Source of the DNA: Phytophthora colocasiae
Lineage: Eukaryota; Oomycota; Peronosporomycetes; Peronosporales; Peronosporaceae
DNA length: 64,000 nucleotides
Assembly: GCA_018806915.1 (NCBI GenBank)
Contig: JAGKQI010000090.1
Coordinates: forward strand, 1,674,001-1,738,000
Direction: 5' to 3'
Part shown: positions 1-10,498 of the stretch, in pieces
How the letters are laid out: each line of letters opens with the position of its first letter
Numbering within the stretch: the stretch's first letter is position 1
Translations under genes and position numbers: made by a program
Notes under the pieces: model-generated
Seen by the model: the letters and a program-made list of their open reading frames with translations, nothing else
What the model was told of the DNA's origin: nothing
Database searches by the model: none

Positions 1-160
1 GGCTACACTACAGTGGAAACGTCATGGTGCCATCGGGATACTACCACTCTCACTGGTTCTCAACGAGCCTGTGTCCTTCTTCCAGTTTCATTCGTGACAG
101 CAAACTCTCAAGACGTGAGCAGTCCAAATAGACTGATCAGCTGGGCTCATCCAGCGCTTC

Positions 161-607
161 TCAATTTGCTCCGTTATAACAACACCACTCTCTTTGTTGA
201 CGTTGGATGGAAGTGGCGAACAGTACAGGCTCTTGAGACACGAGACCGATCTGTGAGTGCATCGACTTCACGTTCAGGGTTTTCACATCTCGACCATCAA
301 GCAGGATGGAGCCTTGTGGGTCGTAGAAGCGTTCAAGCAGGGAAATGAGCGTACTCTTGCCTCCTCCGCTAAACCCGACAAACGCTACGGTTTGTCCAGG
401 CTCAATGGAGACGTCGTTGAGGATCTGCACGCCTGGACGGTTTGGGTAGGTGAAATTGACACAGACAGCTTGAATCCGTCCTACACAGGACTCGGGTTTG
501 TCACCTTCGTGATAGTTCAAAGCATCAATAGCTAAAGTTGTATCCAGGACCTTGTAGATCTGAGCAGTAGCTCCTTTGGCTTCGGCGATGGCCGAGACGT
601 TAGGCAT
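161..607 (-). pseudogene. ABC transporter (ABCB/P-glycoprotein type) nucleotide-binding domain, fragment
   Basis: The frame encodes the linker and first half of an ABCB-type ATP-binding domain: a stretch resembling the end of the membrane domain (ISxNxSAxAEAKGA type), an A-loop region with FTYPNRP, a Walker A written GFSGGGKST (family norm GPSGGGKST), then the LLERFYDP segment and a Q-loop ending in VSQEPVLFATSI. Homology stops abruptly there and the frame ends at 161, so the signature motif, Walker B and H-loop are missing. An in-frame TAG lies just upstream of the first Met, and no transmembrane region is present. I read it as a relic truncated at both ends. The family call is firm; which transporter it came from cannot be told. 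Confidence 0.8.
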
Positions 608-1061
608 AATCTGAGCTGCCAGCTAGTCTGGAGGTCGAGGAGTACACTACGATGACCACGTAGAGGTCATGTACACTTTGTAGAACGTTGTAGAGAGTTA
701 ATTGGCTGCCGTTAATAAAAGTCGTCGTGATAACCTAGTTAGACCCTTTAATCCACAACACATCTGCTAACAACACATAGTCTATTCGTACAGCCTCACC
801 ACGTAACCTCAAGAGCGGCAATCGTGACGAAGAACTTGCCTGCAGCAACGCCCCGTTAAATAGAGGCTGGAACGATAGCTTATGTTCACCAGAGGTCTGA
901 CACAACTCTACCGAATCCAAGGGGTTTGTCCCTGGGTTCTACACCAGAATGACAAGAATATTTGTGAGTACGAGGAGAAGAGCGGGCCCCACGTCACATT
1001 CACGTTAACTTTAATTGAAGAAGAGCTTTGGTTCTTAACGTCGTTTGTCTGCATTGTCTAT
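608..1061. other. Intergenic / no recognisable gene
   Basis: Between the ABC fragment and the truncated OTU gene I see only short open frames without recognisable motifs. If the OTU gene below had further exons they should lie here on the minus strand, but no Trp-Gly-Gly segment or catalytic-His segment was found. Confidence 0.5.
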
Positions 1062-1682
1062 TCATGAAGAAGTGGCCAACGCGCGAAGCAGCCGTAGGCA
1101 AACTGCTAGCGGGCACTGTACGAGATGGGCAAAAAATCCCCGTTCCAAATACCAGAACCGTTCCGTGTATCTGAACACAAAAAAAGCTAACCGCTGGAAG
1201 AGCTTCTCCTCCCGTTGGATGAAATCCACTAACCGTTGTCGAATGTCCTGGTGGAACAGTTCGTTCGTGTAGAGTTGGTCACTAATAGCTCGGAACAGGC
1301 AGTTGCCGTCCTTGACGATCGACACGACAGCCCACCCAAGTGCGGCGTAGTGTTGTTCTACCTGTTCATTGCTGGTCCAAGGCGCGTCTCGCTCCTCGTT
1401 GCAATGTGGTGAGCCATATTCTACCCGAGGAACGTACGAGCTGGTACTCTCGGTTGGCTCTTTGGGTTTCTCGAATTCTTCATCAAGTTCCCGTGCTGCT
1501 GCAGCGGCGTCAGCTGCAAGGTCGTCACTGTCGTCCGATTCGGCTTTCGAGCTGGACCTGAACCAGAAGCGAACGCCCTTGCGTTTACTGCTCTTGGAGG
1601 ACGACCGGAGACTGAAGCGGGAGCTCAACCGGCCATTAGATTGCGGAGACCGAGGGGCCGCCATGATCGAATCCTTTTGCAC
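1062..1682 (-). CDS. OTU-domain cysteine protease, N-terminal part only
   Basis: A Ser/Arg-rich N-terminus (first 90 residues) is followed by an OTU catalytic start: DGNCLFRA with the catalytic Asp and Cys, then SDQLY and a helix resembling that of OTU deubiquitinases (xxVDFIQREEKLFQ). OTU enzymes cleave ubiquitin chains and need a downstream His in an HYxSV context. That half is not visible here: after EEKLFQR a GT donor may begin an intron, and the remaining residues to the stop do not look like OTU. The start is either Met1 or the Met at residue 7 (MAAPRS). It is either a gene whose second half was lost or one with 3' exons I cannot find. It lies head-to-tail with a complete OTU gene. Confidence 0.6.
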   Translation of the reverse strand: MQKDSIMAAPRSPQSNGRLSSRFSLRSSSKSSKRKGVRFWFRSSSKAESDDSDDLAADAAAAARELDEEFEKPKEPTESTSSYVPRVEYGSPHCNEERDAPWTSNEQVEQHYAALGWAVVSIVKDGNCLFRAISDQLYTNELFHQDIRQRLVDFIQREEKLFQRLAFFVFRYTERFWYLERGFFAHLVQCPLAVCLRLLRALATSS

Positions 1683-2068
1683 CTAACTAAGTGATCCTGC
1701 GGCAGGTGGTTACTGTCGCGTGGTGAATTCACAAATGGGTGAAGCCCCACTCTCTTCTGAATGAGCTACAGTGGCAGAGGTAGCCAGCAGTTCCGCTCCG
1801 TCTGGACATACATGTATAACGCCCCATGCCGGCCCAAAACCGTTTGTGGAGCTCAACGCACCAGCTGGTCACCTCGTCTAGCGTGGCGTGGTGAGCGTCT
1901 CACCGGTAGTCACTGCTTTTGTGATGGAAACGCCATGCCACACGCATCAATGAGAGCCTGGAAAGTCGGACAAGAAGGTGTCGTTCATCCAGTGCACACT
2001 CTACAAGTGCTCTCTCCTCACCAGTACTGCAACTGGATCGAGATCATTTATTCCGACTCGATAACCGA
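1683..2068. other. Intergenic between the two OTU genes
   Basis: This 386-bp spacer separates the 5' end of the truncated OTU gene from the 3' end of the OTUD3-like gene. A plus-strand open frame here shows no family motif and I do not call it a gene. Confidence 0.5.
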
Positions 2069-3382
2069 TTATTTCGGCGCCGACACCAGCTTCCGAGTAG
2101 TACTCTTTGCCTGCTTCTGGAGCTTGCGTAGTTGACGCTGCTCCTTTTTGCTCAGCGTCTTGCCTCCATCTGCTAGCTGTAACTCTTCACCAAGACTATT
2201 TGTCAGACGATCGACCTCTCCGTCTATAGGTGCTTTTGGAGCGACGCGCTGTTCCACCTGGTCTTCGCTTGTGGTAGTCTGCCATCGCTATGGGGTAGTA
2301 TAGTTGAAGTCGAATCCAACACTTTAGTACCAGAGCGAAAATCCACCACCAGGAAACGTACGAACCTTGGCCAAATCCTTTGCACGGAAGCCGTCGCAGT
2401 CCAGTTGAATTGAAACCGGTAGTGTTTCAGGCTCGATGAGGTCTTTAATCGCTCGTACACTGTCGTAGTGATCGTCCCCATGGTAGGCCACGTGAACGAT
2501 CCGCGTAGGCTTGAGACGGTCGCACTCAATCACCATAATCCGAGCACTGGGCTGGTCCTGGTGGACGATCACGTACACTTGAAAGAGTCTGGCCGCAGCA
2601 TACAGCTCCTGGTTGCCACCCCACGTACCGTCCTCTCGCATACGCTCGCAGTACTAATGCAGGACAAGTTTAGAGTCTTTCAGTGAAAGGTGAACCAAGT
2701 AGTGAATTCTACCTTTTCGAACTTCTCCTCGTCTTCCATGAACGGTTCAAAGTCAGAGCGATGCTGCTCCAAGTAGTTTACAATGTTCTACATACACAGA
2801 ATCGTATCAGTATCATCCGTATAACTCGATAGTGTTTTTACCTTGCGAACTTGTGCGTGTTGATGTTGATCTCCATAGAGTTGGTCGCCTAGAGCTCTGT
2901 ACGTGTAGAACAAAGGTGAATAAAAGTCCGTAAGATGGAAATGACACAACATGACGCCGTTCAGTTGTTCAGTAACGTACCGAAACAAACAATTGCCATC
3001 CGCTTCCACCTCCTGTTGACAGAACGCAACGTCAATCTACAAAACTACTGGACACCAGTCGAATCTCCATCTATAAAAGCATTAAAATCGACTGCCCTAC
3101 GTATAATTTGCAGCCCACATCGGACAATTGTTTCCTCATTAGTTTAATAGCGTCAGTGTCCACCACATACGAGTCCTTTCTCTTCTTGTGGCGGTTCTTG
3201 TCCTTTGCCACAACAACATCAAGTTTTTTCCCCGTAGCAGCCTCAAAAACCACTTTCTACTCGTAAAATTACAGTCACAAACCAATAAGACACATATAAA
3301 CACCATGCACTAACTGTTATACAGTCCCGAGGCTTCGTACCGGAGCTTTCTTGACCATCTTCTTGACAGCCTTCCGTGCCAT
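2069..3382 (-). CDS. OTUD3: OTUD3-like deubiquitinase, seven exons
   Basis: I built seven exons by matching conserved OTU segments and GT-AG borders: 3382-3341, 3256-3101, 3012-2981, 2896-2842, 2787-2713, 2653-2366 and 2278-2069, giving about 285 residues. The start reads MARKAVKK. The product has a basic N-terminus, then GCKLYEVEADGNCLFRALGD (catalytic Asp and Cys), DFEPFMEDEEKFEKY, the WGGNQEL segment and the catalytic His in YHGDDHYDSVR. A basic KKEQRQLRKLQKQ tail follows, much as in human OTUD3. The family removes ubiquitin chains (OTUD3 prefers K6/K11). All exon lengths keep frame (858 nt in total), which supports the model. The GT-AG introns are 59-96 nt. Exact borders are inferred from sequence only. 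Confidence 0.85.
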
Positions 3383-3503
3383 GGTTCTAATGATCTATAG
3401 GTACAAATATAGGTCTATCTACAATAATTTTTAAATCTTCAACCAATCAAAAACATTTATAGATTATCCATTTTATCCTGTCCGCAGCCAGTCAATCAGG
3501 AAA
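3383..3503. promoter_or_regulatory. Divergent promoter region (OTUD3-like / Fcf2-like)
   Basis: The two genes start 121 bp apart on opposite strands. The spacer is AT-rich and contains CCAATCA about 60 bp before the plus-strand ATG, a possible CCAAT-type element. A shared promoter is inferred from the spacing. Confidence 0.4.
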
Positions 3504-4710
3504 ATGGTCGAGACCCGCCGCACGTCGCGCCGCCTCCAGGCGAAGGCCCAGGCCGCTGCCAGCCCAACGCCGTCACCAATGAGTTCGCCAGTCGGTCGCG
3601 CACCAGTGAGGAGGTCGCGCCGTACGCCGTCGCCTCGTAGTCGCGCCAAGAAGATGGAAGAGGCCAGTGACGAATCAGCTCAAGAAATTCCTATTATTTC
3701 GGATGAAGAGAAGGAAGAGAAGGAGGAGAAAGTGGTGGTGATTGATTCGGATACAGAGTCTGAAAAGAAGAAGCAGGAGAAGAAGAAACAGGAGAAGAAA
3801 CAGGAGAAAATGGTGGTTGAAGAGAAGGAGGTAGAACAGGAACCGACAAAGGAGAAATCAGAGGCTGAAGAAGAAGAAGGAGAAGAAGAGATTATGTTTC
3901 TAGATGATGATGAAGAAGAAGAAAGTGAAGAGGAGAAAGAGGACGAAGAAGAAGATGATGATGAAGAAGATATCGACCAATACGTACGTGTACTGCTTAC
4001 TAACCAGAACCAGTAGCTGTTGAAAAGGTGTTTGTACTGATGTTTCTAATTTACTGCAGGCTTTCCTCGCTGCATCGGGTCTGAACCTGTCTACAAAGTC
4101 CAGTACTCCATTGTCGACGACACCTACGCAACCCTCTGCCGTTGCAAAGCCATCACCATCTGAAGTGCTGAAGCGGCGATTGGTGCCCAACCAGTTAGAC
4201 AGCGGTGCGTCCCAGTACAAGGAGTTCTTCAGCTTTGACGGCTCGAGACGTGCACAGGCTGCGACACTACGCGCCGACGCACGAGCTACTGAAGAAGCCA
4301 AGGTACTGGCCGCAGGTCAGAAGGCTATTGCCCATTCGGAGAGGCAACGCATTGAGTCTCAACACAAAAAGTCGGCCGGCCGTCGATGGTTCAACTTTGA
4401 GTCGGACGAGATGACGGACGACGCACGCCGTGACTTCGCTCTGCTGCGTATGCGTAACTACCTGGACCCGAAGAAGTTCTACAAGAGTTCGGACCACTCG
4501 CGTGCACTGCCCAAGCACTTCCAGATGGGTGTGGTGATTGAAGGTGCTCACGAGTTCCATTCGGCGCGTCTCACGAAGAAACAGCGCCGTAAAACGTTCA
4601 CGGACGAGGTCATGGCGGACGAGGCCGTGGTGCAGTACACGCACCGCGTGGCTGGTAATATCCAGAAGGCACGCAGCAACCAGGGCCGCAAAAAGAGACG
4701 ACGCAACTAG
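3504..4710 (+). CDS. FCF2: Fcf2/DNTTIP2-family pre-rRNA processing factor
   Basis: Two exons, 3504-3983 and 4060-4710, are joined across a 76-nt phase-0 intron (GTACGT...TTGCAG type ends). The first exon encodes a basic leader and then a very acidic, Lys/Glu-rich low-complexity region (residues about 60-160). The second exon holds the Fcf2 domain: GRRWFNF, LRMRNYLDPKKFYK, a PKHFQMGVVIEGAHEF stretch, RLTKKQRRKTFTDE, and a basic RKKRRR end. In yeast Fcf2 and its animal relative DNTTIP2 act in the nucleolus in early 18S rRNA processing as part of the small-subunit processome. The acidic N-terminus is typical of nucleolar proteins. Low-complexity GAA/GAG repeats make the exon-1 length prone to variation. 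Confidence 0.88.
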
Positions 4711-5046
4711 GTTTCGCGTGAAAGTGGCCGAGCAATATAGATTTCCATCCATGACGTTGACGTTTGCCTTTGGTGTTGAAGGTGGCGGTGAACACAACCG
4801 ACAGGTTGTTTACATCCGCCCACCTCGTTAAAGATTTGAAGGTGTCGCCGTGAAGAAGCATCACATCCGAACTCTCTGGACATTACGGCTGCTTGGAAAC
4901 GCCGTCGTCGCCGTCGTCACCTGGGCCGTTCACGTGCGACTTGTGGTGCTTGGTTGCCACTTCAACGTGCCTCTTGTAAGGCTGTCCGAGTTGAGGCGCA
5001 ACTTGCGATCATTCACGAACTTCCACTACAGTCCACAAGCCGAAAG
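4711..5046. other. Intergenic, promoter of hydrolase A
   Basis: This stretch between the Fcf2-like stop and the hydrolase start shows no recognisable gene. The hydrolase frame is open back to 4954 but the added residues do not match its paralogue. Confidence 0.45.
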
Positions 5047-6342
5047 ATGGTCGTGTTGACGGCGTCGATGAAAGTTGCAGCCCAATGGGCGATGCTGAAG
5101 CGGGTGTGGGCTGATCCAAAGCATCGACGCGTGATCGTTCGTCTGCTGTTCGGTGGCACAACTGGAGCTTTAACCTTGGCGATTCTCCACGAGACGTTCA
5201 AGGGGGTTTGCAGTACGCCCTGGGAAGCTGTACGTTTGGTCACGCGTTTGGTCGCCGTCATCATATCAACCGTCTTCGCGTTCGTGGCGCGCGGCTTCAA
5301 GCCCCGATTCAAGCACTGGACACTTCGGTTCGACATCCTCCGCGCTGTCATCAAGGAATGCGCTAGCGGACGCAATGGTGAGCGGATGGTGATCGACGCT
5401 AAGCACGCGCGTGTAGTTCGATCACAAAGTGCCGCTTTCGGGACGGTTCTGGGGTGGTTTGCGTGCAAGCAGTTCGGCCGGAGGATTGAACCAGTTCACA
5501 CCAATGGACTGGAGCATATTTGGCTTCGATCTGCAGCTCCACGGACGTCCACGACCAAGCGGTTCGTAGTGCTGTACGTCCATGGTGGTGGCTTCGCAGT
5601 CATGAGTCCGAGGTTATACATTTCATTCGGTGCGACGCTCGCCGCCGCTATCGAGAAGGAGATCCGTCAACTACTCGGTAATTATGATCCAGTCCACGTG
5701 GACGTTTTCCTCGGTAACTACCGCAAGGCACCAGAACACTGTTTCCCCACGCCTCCTGAAGATACCGTTGCGGCGTACAAGCACCTGCTTCATAGTGAGG
5801 GAATCCCTCCTGAACAGATCATCCTCGCAGGTGACAGTGCCGGTGGTGGTCTGGTGATGTCGACTTTACTGAGAATGAGAGACGCCAGCAGGGAACACCT
5901 GCCGTTAGCAGCCGTTCTACTCTGTCCGGCGGTTGATCTGTCTGAGATCGAGACGCACGGGGACTCGAAGGACTGTCTTCTGGCCCCAGAGATGATCGCT
6001 GCAGGTCGACGGGTCTACCACACAACGGCGTCGGACCCGACGACGTGGGCGGATGCTTCATCTGTTCACTGCGACCTGCGTGGTCTTCCACCTGTGTTCG
6101 TCCAAGCTGCAAGTCTCGACTACATCTACCAACACTCGATCCGACTGGCGCAGAAAGCAGAGGCTGACGGTGTGGAGAACTGGGAGCTGGACGTCCACGA
6201 CGGACTTCCGCACGTATTCTCCATCTTCCCGTCCTACATGTTGCCGTATGCGCAGGTTGGGGTGCAACGAGCCGCTGCTTTTGCTGCAAAGCACTTCGTC
6301 AAAGCTGTTGGTGAGGATAAGGGCTTTCCCACTGCAGCGTAA
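5047..6342 (+). CDS. Alpha/beta hydrolase, HSL/esterase type (copy A)
   Basis: The product is a serine hydrolase of the hormone-sensitive-lipase-like branch: an N-terminal hydrophobic helix (LLFGGTTGALTLAIL), an oxyanion-hole HGGGF, the nucleophile elbow GDSAGGG, then an acid in AASLDYIYQHS and a catalytic His in GLPHVFSIFP. The upstream ATG at 4954 is in frame, but alignment with the convergent paralogue at 6446-7765 begins near Met 5047, so I chose that start (431 residues). The substrate is unknown; the family hydrolyses small esters or lipids. The membrane-proximal helix suggests anchoring to an endomembrane. It lies tail-to-tail with copy B, 103 bp apart. Confidence 0.85.
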   Translation: MVVLTASMKVAAQWAMLKRVWADPKHRRVIVRLLFGGTTGALTLAILHETFKGVCSTPWEAVRLVTRLVAVIISTVFAFVARGFKPRFKHWTLRFDILRAVIKECASGRNGERMVIDAKHARVVRSQSAAFGTVLGWFACKQFGRRIEPVHTNGLEHIWLRSAAPRTSTTKRFVVLYVHGGGFAVMSPRLYISFGATLAAAIEKEIRQLLGNYDPVHVDVFLGNYRKAPEHCFPTPPEDTVAAYKHLLHSEGIPPEQIILAGDSAGGGLVMSTLLRMRDASREHLPLAAVLLCPAVDLSEIETHGDSKDCLLAPEMIAAGRRVYHTTASDPTTWADASSVHCDLRGLPPVFVQAASLDYIYQHSIRLAQKAEADGVENWELDVHDGLPHVFSIFPSYMLPYAQVGVQRAAAFAAKHFVKAVGEDKGFPTAA

Positions 6343-6445
6343 GTGTAGATCGAACACGGACCGACAACTTTCCATTGTAGGTGCTGCATAAAGGTACACG
6401 TAGTTGTCATTCATTGATATACTGGTTGCATCGTAGCACTCTTGC

Positions 6446-7765
6446 TTAGGCTGCCATAGCGGAGGGGTTGAAGCCGCTGTTGGTCTTCAACGTCGGCCGC
6501 ACTTGTCGGACAATAAAGTTTGCCATCTTTTCGATTGCCACGTCAGCGTGCGGTAGGAACCAGGCCGGGAAGATTGGGAATACGTGACTCATTAAGGGGT
6601 GAACGTCGTACTCCCAATTGCTCACGCCGTCCGCTTTGGCTTTAGCCACTAGACGCACTGCGTGTTGGTGGATGCTATCGAGATCTCCAGTCTGTACGAA
6701 CACTGGGGGTAAGTTTCGGAGGTCGCAGTGGATGGATGAGGCATCACCCCACTTGGTCTGATCCTCGATCAACGGATGATACGCTTTCAGCACTGCGTTG
6801 CAGCATTCAGGAGTCAAGATGCAATACGGGGATGGTTGTTCGTCACCAGTGAGATCGACGTAGGGACAAAGTAGAGCAGCACACAGAGGCAAGAAGTGGG
6901 GCTTAGTACGACGTTCTCGCAACATAGCGGACATGATCAAACCGGCACCGGCACTGTCACCGGCTAGGACAACTTGAGACGGATCCAGGTTTTCATGGTA
7001 CAACAAGTGTTCATACACCTTGACGATGTCCTGCGGTTGTGTTGGGTAACTGTGCTTGGGCACCTTCCGGTAGTTCGCCAAGAAGATCTCCACGTGCACC
7101 TTACCAGTAGCTTCGGGACCAAGTTGATTCACAAGCTCTTTCTCGATGAAGCTGCATAGGGCGTTGCTGAAGTGAATATACAGTCTTGGACTCATGATGG
7201 CAAAGCCGCCTCCGTGCGCATACAGCACCACTAGCCTCTTGGTACCAGGCTTCCGAGGCGTTTGCGACCGCAACCAGATATGCTCGAGACCGTTGATCTT
7301 GACCGGTTCGTAGCGCTTCCCTGCTTTACGACAAGCTTGACGACCCCAGAAGGTGCCGAACCACTCACTCTGTTCACGAACGATGGACGCGTAACTCTCG
7401 TCACCAAGTACCCGTTCACCGTACAGCTCCATTCCCACACGAATGAAAATGCGGAACAACTCGAACCGCAGTGTCCACTGCGGGAATATGGGCTTGAAAC
7501 CTCGAGCGACGAACTGCAGAACGGTCTTAGCAAAAGCGTAGAGCAAACTACCAAGCAGGTAGGCTCCTTCTAGCGGGTTCTTGCACAAACCTCGCATTGC
7601 AATGTGCAGCACCTTGAGCACCAGCGCAAGACCAGCACCACCGAACAACAGCAGCAAGAGTTTGTAGCGGCGGTGCGGATCGGTCCAGGCCAACACCAAC
7701 GCGGTGGACACGGCCCACGGCGTCGCCTTGAGCATGGACTGCAGACAACCGACCTTGGTGAGCAT
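6446..7765 (-). CDS. Alpha/beta hydrolase, HSL/esterase type (copy B)
   Basis: This 439-residue protein is a paralogue of copy A over its whole length. It has a hydrophobic N-terminal segment (LLLLLFGGAGLALVL), HGGGF oxyanion motif, GDSAGAG nucleophile elbow, a likely acid in TGDLDSIHQHA and His in LMSHVFPIFP. Shared blocks such as FVARGFKP, NGLEHIWLRS and SPRLYI show a duplication. The two genes are convergent, so the duplication was inverted or one copy flipped later. The ATG at 7765 is the only plausible start. Both copies keep the complete triad, so both may be active; substrate preference cannot be read from sequence. Confidence 0.85.
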   Translation of the reverse strand: MLTKVGCLQSMLKATPWAVSTALVLAWTDPHRRYKLLLLLFGGAGLALVLKVLHIAMRGLCKNPLEGAYLLGSLLYAFAKTVLQFVARGFKPIFPQWTLRFELFRIFIRVGMELYGERVLGDESYASIVREQSEWFGTFWGRQACRKAGKRYEPVKINGLEHIWLRSQTPRKPGTKRLVVLYAHGGGFAIMSPRLYIHFSNALCSFIEKELVNQLGPEATGKVHVEIFLANYRKVPKHSYPTQPQDIVKVYEHLLYHENLDPSQVVLAGDSAGAGLIMSAMLRERRTKPHFLPLCAALLCPYVDLTGDEQPSPYCILTPECCNAVLKAYHPLIEDQTKWGDASSIHCDLRNLPPVFVQTGDLDSIHQHAVRLVAKAKADGVSNWEYDVHPLMSHVFPIFPAWFLPHADVAIEKMANFIVRQVRPTLKTNSGFNPSAMAA

Positions 7766-8503
7766 GGGGACCGCTGCTGCTGCTTTTCAATGCTGGAAGG
7801 ACGTTGCAGAAATGCAAATGAGCCTGTGAGCTGCTCGCCCTCCATTAGCCTTCACCGTCGCTGTCGAGAGCCCTCAGCCGCTGAGGCTCAGCGTGAGGCC
7901 GCATCGCACCCAGCTGGTGGGCGAAGCCATGCCGGCAAGGACCTCTTGCTTCGTCTGGATAGCGCACGCAATGCTGATGGATCCCACTCGCCTTGACAAC
8001 AGGATGGCGAATGTCGGTGAGCCAACAACGCGCTGGCAATGCTGAAGCAGGTCGTTGCTCGTTGAGGCTGGTTAGAAGAACTCAACTTCCACTCGAGTGC
8101 TTGGTTGATATACCTTCCCATTTTCGTTCGAGTTGGCATGCTGGTCAAGAGCACTGTGCAAATTTCCTGATGTCGCGAGGTGATACAGTACACACCCGGA
8201 GCCTGACCTCGTCTTCGCGGCTATGACATCCCTGTCACCGCTACCTCGCGTGATGACGACGGACGGCCAAGGGATCTGATCTCGTGATTCGGACGAGTCG
8301 TGCATGCATACTCTTCAGGCTGGACCCATGTTGTAGGCCAGCTTGATGCTCCTAAGCATGCAAGATACGTCGAGGACCGCTGCATTCCTGTGCAAGACAA
8401 ACAAATATAGAGAAGATATGATACTTCAAGGATGCACGTACGTCTTAGTCGCTCGCCGGGAAATCCGCCGACTCGAAATTCATTATCGCCTTGCTTGGTC
8501 TGC
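7766..8503. other. Intergenic, no gene recognised
   Basis: 738 bp between the start of hydrolase B and the stop of the MtnA gene. Several short open frames overlap on both strands, none with a family motif. It contains the hydrolase B promoter by position. Confidence 0.45.
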
Positions 8504-9592
8504 CTAGGCCTGGGTGCGACGTTTCTCGGCCGCAGCGACTGCCTCCGCGAGACTCTTCTCGAACGGCGGGTAGCACACTCCTTCCTCAGTAATAATGCCG
8601 GTCAGGTAGCGGTTGGGTGTGACGTCGAACGCCGGGTTGAACACCGGGCAGCCCTCAGGCGCGATGCGCACGCCTCGGATGCAGGCAACTTCGTCCGCGC
8701 TGCGCTCCTCAATGGGGATGCCCATACCCTCGAGGAAGTTGAGGTCGATGGTGCTTGTCGGCACGCACGCGTACACCGGCACCTTGTTCTCCTTGGCCAC
8801 CACAGCTAGTTTGTACGTGCCAATCTTGTTGACGACATCACCGTTGGCCGCGACGCGATCAGCTCCAAACAGCACCACATTTACCTTACCGGAGAGCATG
8901 AGGTAGCCTGCAGCATTGTCAGCAATGAGGTGGATCGGAACGCCCTCACGCATGAGCTCCCATGCCGAGAGGCGCGCTCCTTGAAGGCGTGGACGTGTTT
9001 CATCCACCCACACGTGAACATTCTTGCCCTGGGCGTGACACTCGTAGATGACGCCAATGGCTGTGCCAATGTCGACGGTGGCCAGCGCGCCGGTGTTGCA
9101 GTGGTGCAGGATGTTGGCACCGTTCGGGACGACTTCAGCTCCGAATTCACTCAAACGCTTGTTGATAGCCACATCTTCCTCGGCCAGAGCCTGAGCCACC
9201 GCGAGCGTGTACGCCGCTAAGTCAGTCACGCTCACATCCGTCTGCACCTTGGCACGCAGCTCCTTGACCACGCGTTCCGTCGCCCACGTGAGATTGACAG
9301 CCGTAGGTCGAGCCGCGTCGATGGTGGCCTTGGCCTGTTCCACAGCCTTGAGCAGGTCCTCCTTAGTGCTGTCGGTCGTGGCCTGGAAGTTCTTGGCGCC
9401 AATCGCCAGGCCGAACGCGCCGGCCGCGCCAATAGCTGGGGCGCCGCGCACAGTCATGTCGGCAATAGCACGCGTGACATCCTCCACCGTCTCGCAGCGC
9501 ATAAGCACCAGCTCCGTCGGGAGTTTGCGCTGGTCGATGAGCTGCAGGCCGCCATCAGTCCACAGCACGGATCGCATTCGTTCGGTAGTCAT
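8504..9592 (-). CDS. mtnA: Methylthioribose-1-phosphate isomerase
   Basis: Single-exon gene of 362 residues, the usual length of the family. It converts 5-methylthioribose-1-phosphate to methylthioribulose-1-phosphate in the methionine salvage pathway, in the cytosol. Family marks are visible: the N-terminal substrate loop [16 protein letters not shown], the catalytic Cys in [10 protein letters not shown], the catalytic Asp in [10 protein letters not shown], then NKIGTYKLA, and a C-terminal [19 protein letters not shown]. The gene is related to eIF2B subunits but the HCNTG motif marks the isomerase. It starts 86 bp from the divergent gene at 9679. Confidence 0.95.
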   Translation of the reverse strand: MTTERMRSVLWTDGGLQLIDQRKLPTELVLMRCETVEDVTRAIADMTVRGAPAIGAAGAFGLAIGAKNFQATTDSTKEDLLKAVEQAKATIDAARPTAVNLTWATERVVKELRAKVQTDVSVTDLAAYTLAVAQALAEEDVAINKRLSEFGAEVVPNGANILHHCNTGALATVDIGTAIGVIYECHAQGKNVHVWVDETRPRLQGARLSAWELMREGVPIHLIADNAAGYLMLSGKVNVVLFGADRVAANGDVVNKIGTYKLAVVAKENKVPVYACVPTSTIDLNFLEGMGIPIEERSADEVACIRGVRIAPEGCPVFNPAFDVTPNRYLTGIITEEGVCYPPFEKSLAEAVAAAEKRRTQA

Positions 9593-9678
9593 CGTGTCTG
9601 TAGGTCAAAATGGGCGGTTAGGATAGCTGATCCCGTGATTGGCCGGTCGCCGGTCGCGGGACGGACGATCTTGAAGCG

Positions 9679-10416
9679 ATGCAGTGGACACGTGAGCTCA
9701 ACGACCTGCTGAACCAGTGCGTGTTCGCGAGCGGCTACGACTTTGAGGCGTCAAGCGAGTTGTTCTGCCAGCAGGCCATCAAGCTGCGACTATGGCGTCA
9801 AGACAGGGAGCTGGTCGTGACAGCGAACCAGTGTCAGGAGCAGTGGATGGCCTTGAACCCGGTCGAAGACGACGACAACGAAGAAGAAGACAAGGCGGAA
9901 CGTCCCGAGACGAGCGATGACGAGAGATCACGGGATACAGTAGAACGCGTTGACGAAGACGACGACTACGTTGTTGTGCCTGAGGGAGGCCCTCGACTGG
10001 AACTGTCGTTGTCTGACGCGGAGCTGGATCAACTGTTGAGTACACTGCCACCTAACGAGGGGCCTGGACGTGCTGGTTCTTCATCTGCGGACGAGAAAGA
10101 TACTCGAAGTGAGATGCAGTGGGTCTTGGCATTCTTGACGGATCCGGACGCGATAGCTCGTGTCGATGCCGAGGCAAAGAACATGATGGGGGCTCCTGAA
10201 AAGCACGATGACGACAACTACCAGGTCTTCTTGCAGGACCTTCACGACGCCAACTTGATGGCTCCAGCGCCTAGTGCTGTTACAGATATTAGACATTCTA
10301 AGGGGCAGCAACAAACCGGGGACGAGATTGACAGGGGTGAAGAAAGCAGTGGAGATGACGAAGCGGAGTGGGAACGCACTCGACAAGAGATGAAACACTC
10401 GAAGACGCTGCGCTAA
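9679..10416 (+). CDS. Acidic protein with N-terminal SANT/Myb-like segment
   Basis: Single open frame of 245 residues. The first 60 residues (MQWTRELNDLLNQCV ... FCQQAIKLRLW ... NQCQEQWMAL) look like a SANT/Myb-type three-helix segment with spaced Trp residues. The rest is acidic and probably disordered (DDDNEEEDK, a second acidic run near residue 215) with predicted short helices between. I do not recognise the family beyond that. It shares an 86-bp divergent spacer with the MtnA gene and converges on FAN1, 82 bp apart. A nuclear role is a guess from the SANT-like start and acidity. Confidence 0.6.
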   Translation: MQWTRELNDLLNQCVFASGYDFEASSELFCQQAIKLRLWRQDRELVVTANQCQEQWMALNPVEDDDNEEEDKAERPETSDDERSRDTVERVDEDDDYVVVPEGGPRLELSLSDAELDQLLSTLPPNEGPGRAGSSSADEKDTRSEMQWVLAFLTDPDAIARVDAEAKNMMGAPEKHDDDNYQVFLQDLHDANLMAPAPSAVTDIRHSKGQQQTGDEIDRGEESSGDDEAEWERTRQEMKHSKTLR

Positions 10417-10498
10417 CTCCTTGATCTCTACAACAAACTGCACTGAAACCCATAATTATATCATAAATAATGCACCAGCTTGCTCTAGCAGCTAATAC

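Noticed and set aside
1761..2135. 124-residue plus-strand open frame between the OTU genes
   Set aside because: No motif, and its 3' end overlaps the well-supported last exon of the OTUD3-like gene.
2224..2529. 101-residue minus-strand frame overlapping the OTUD3-like gene
   Set aside because: A shadow in another frame of exons 6 and 7.
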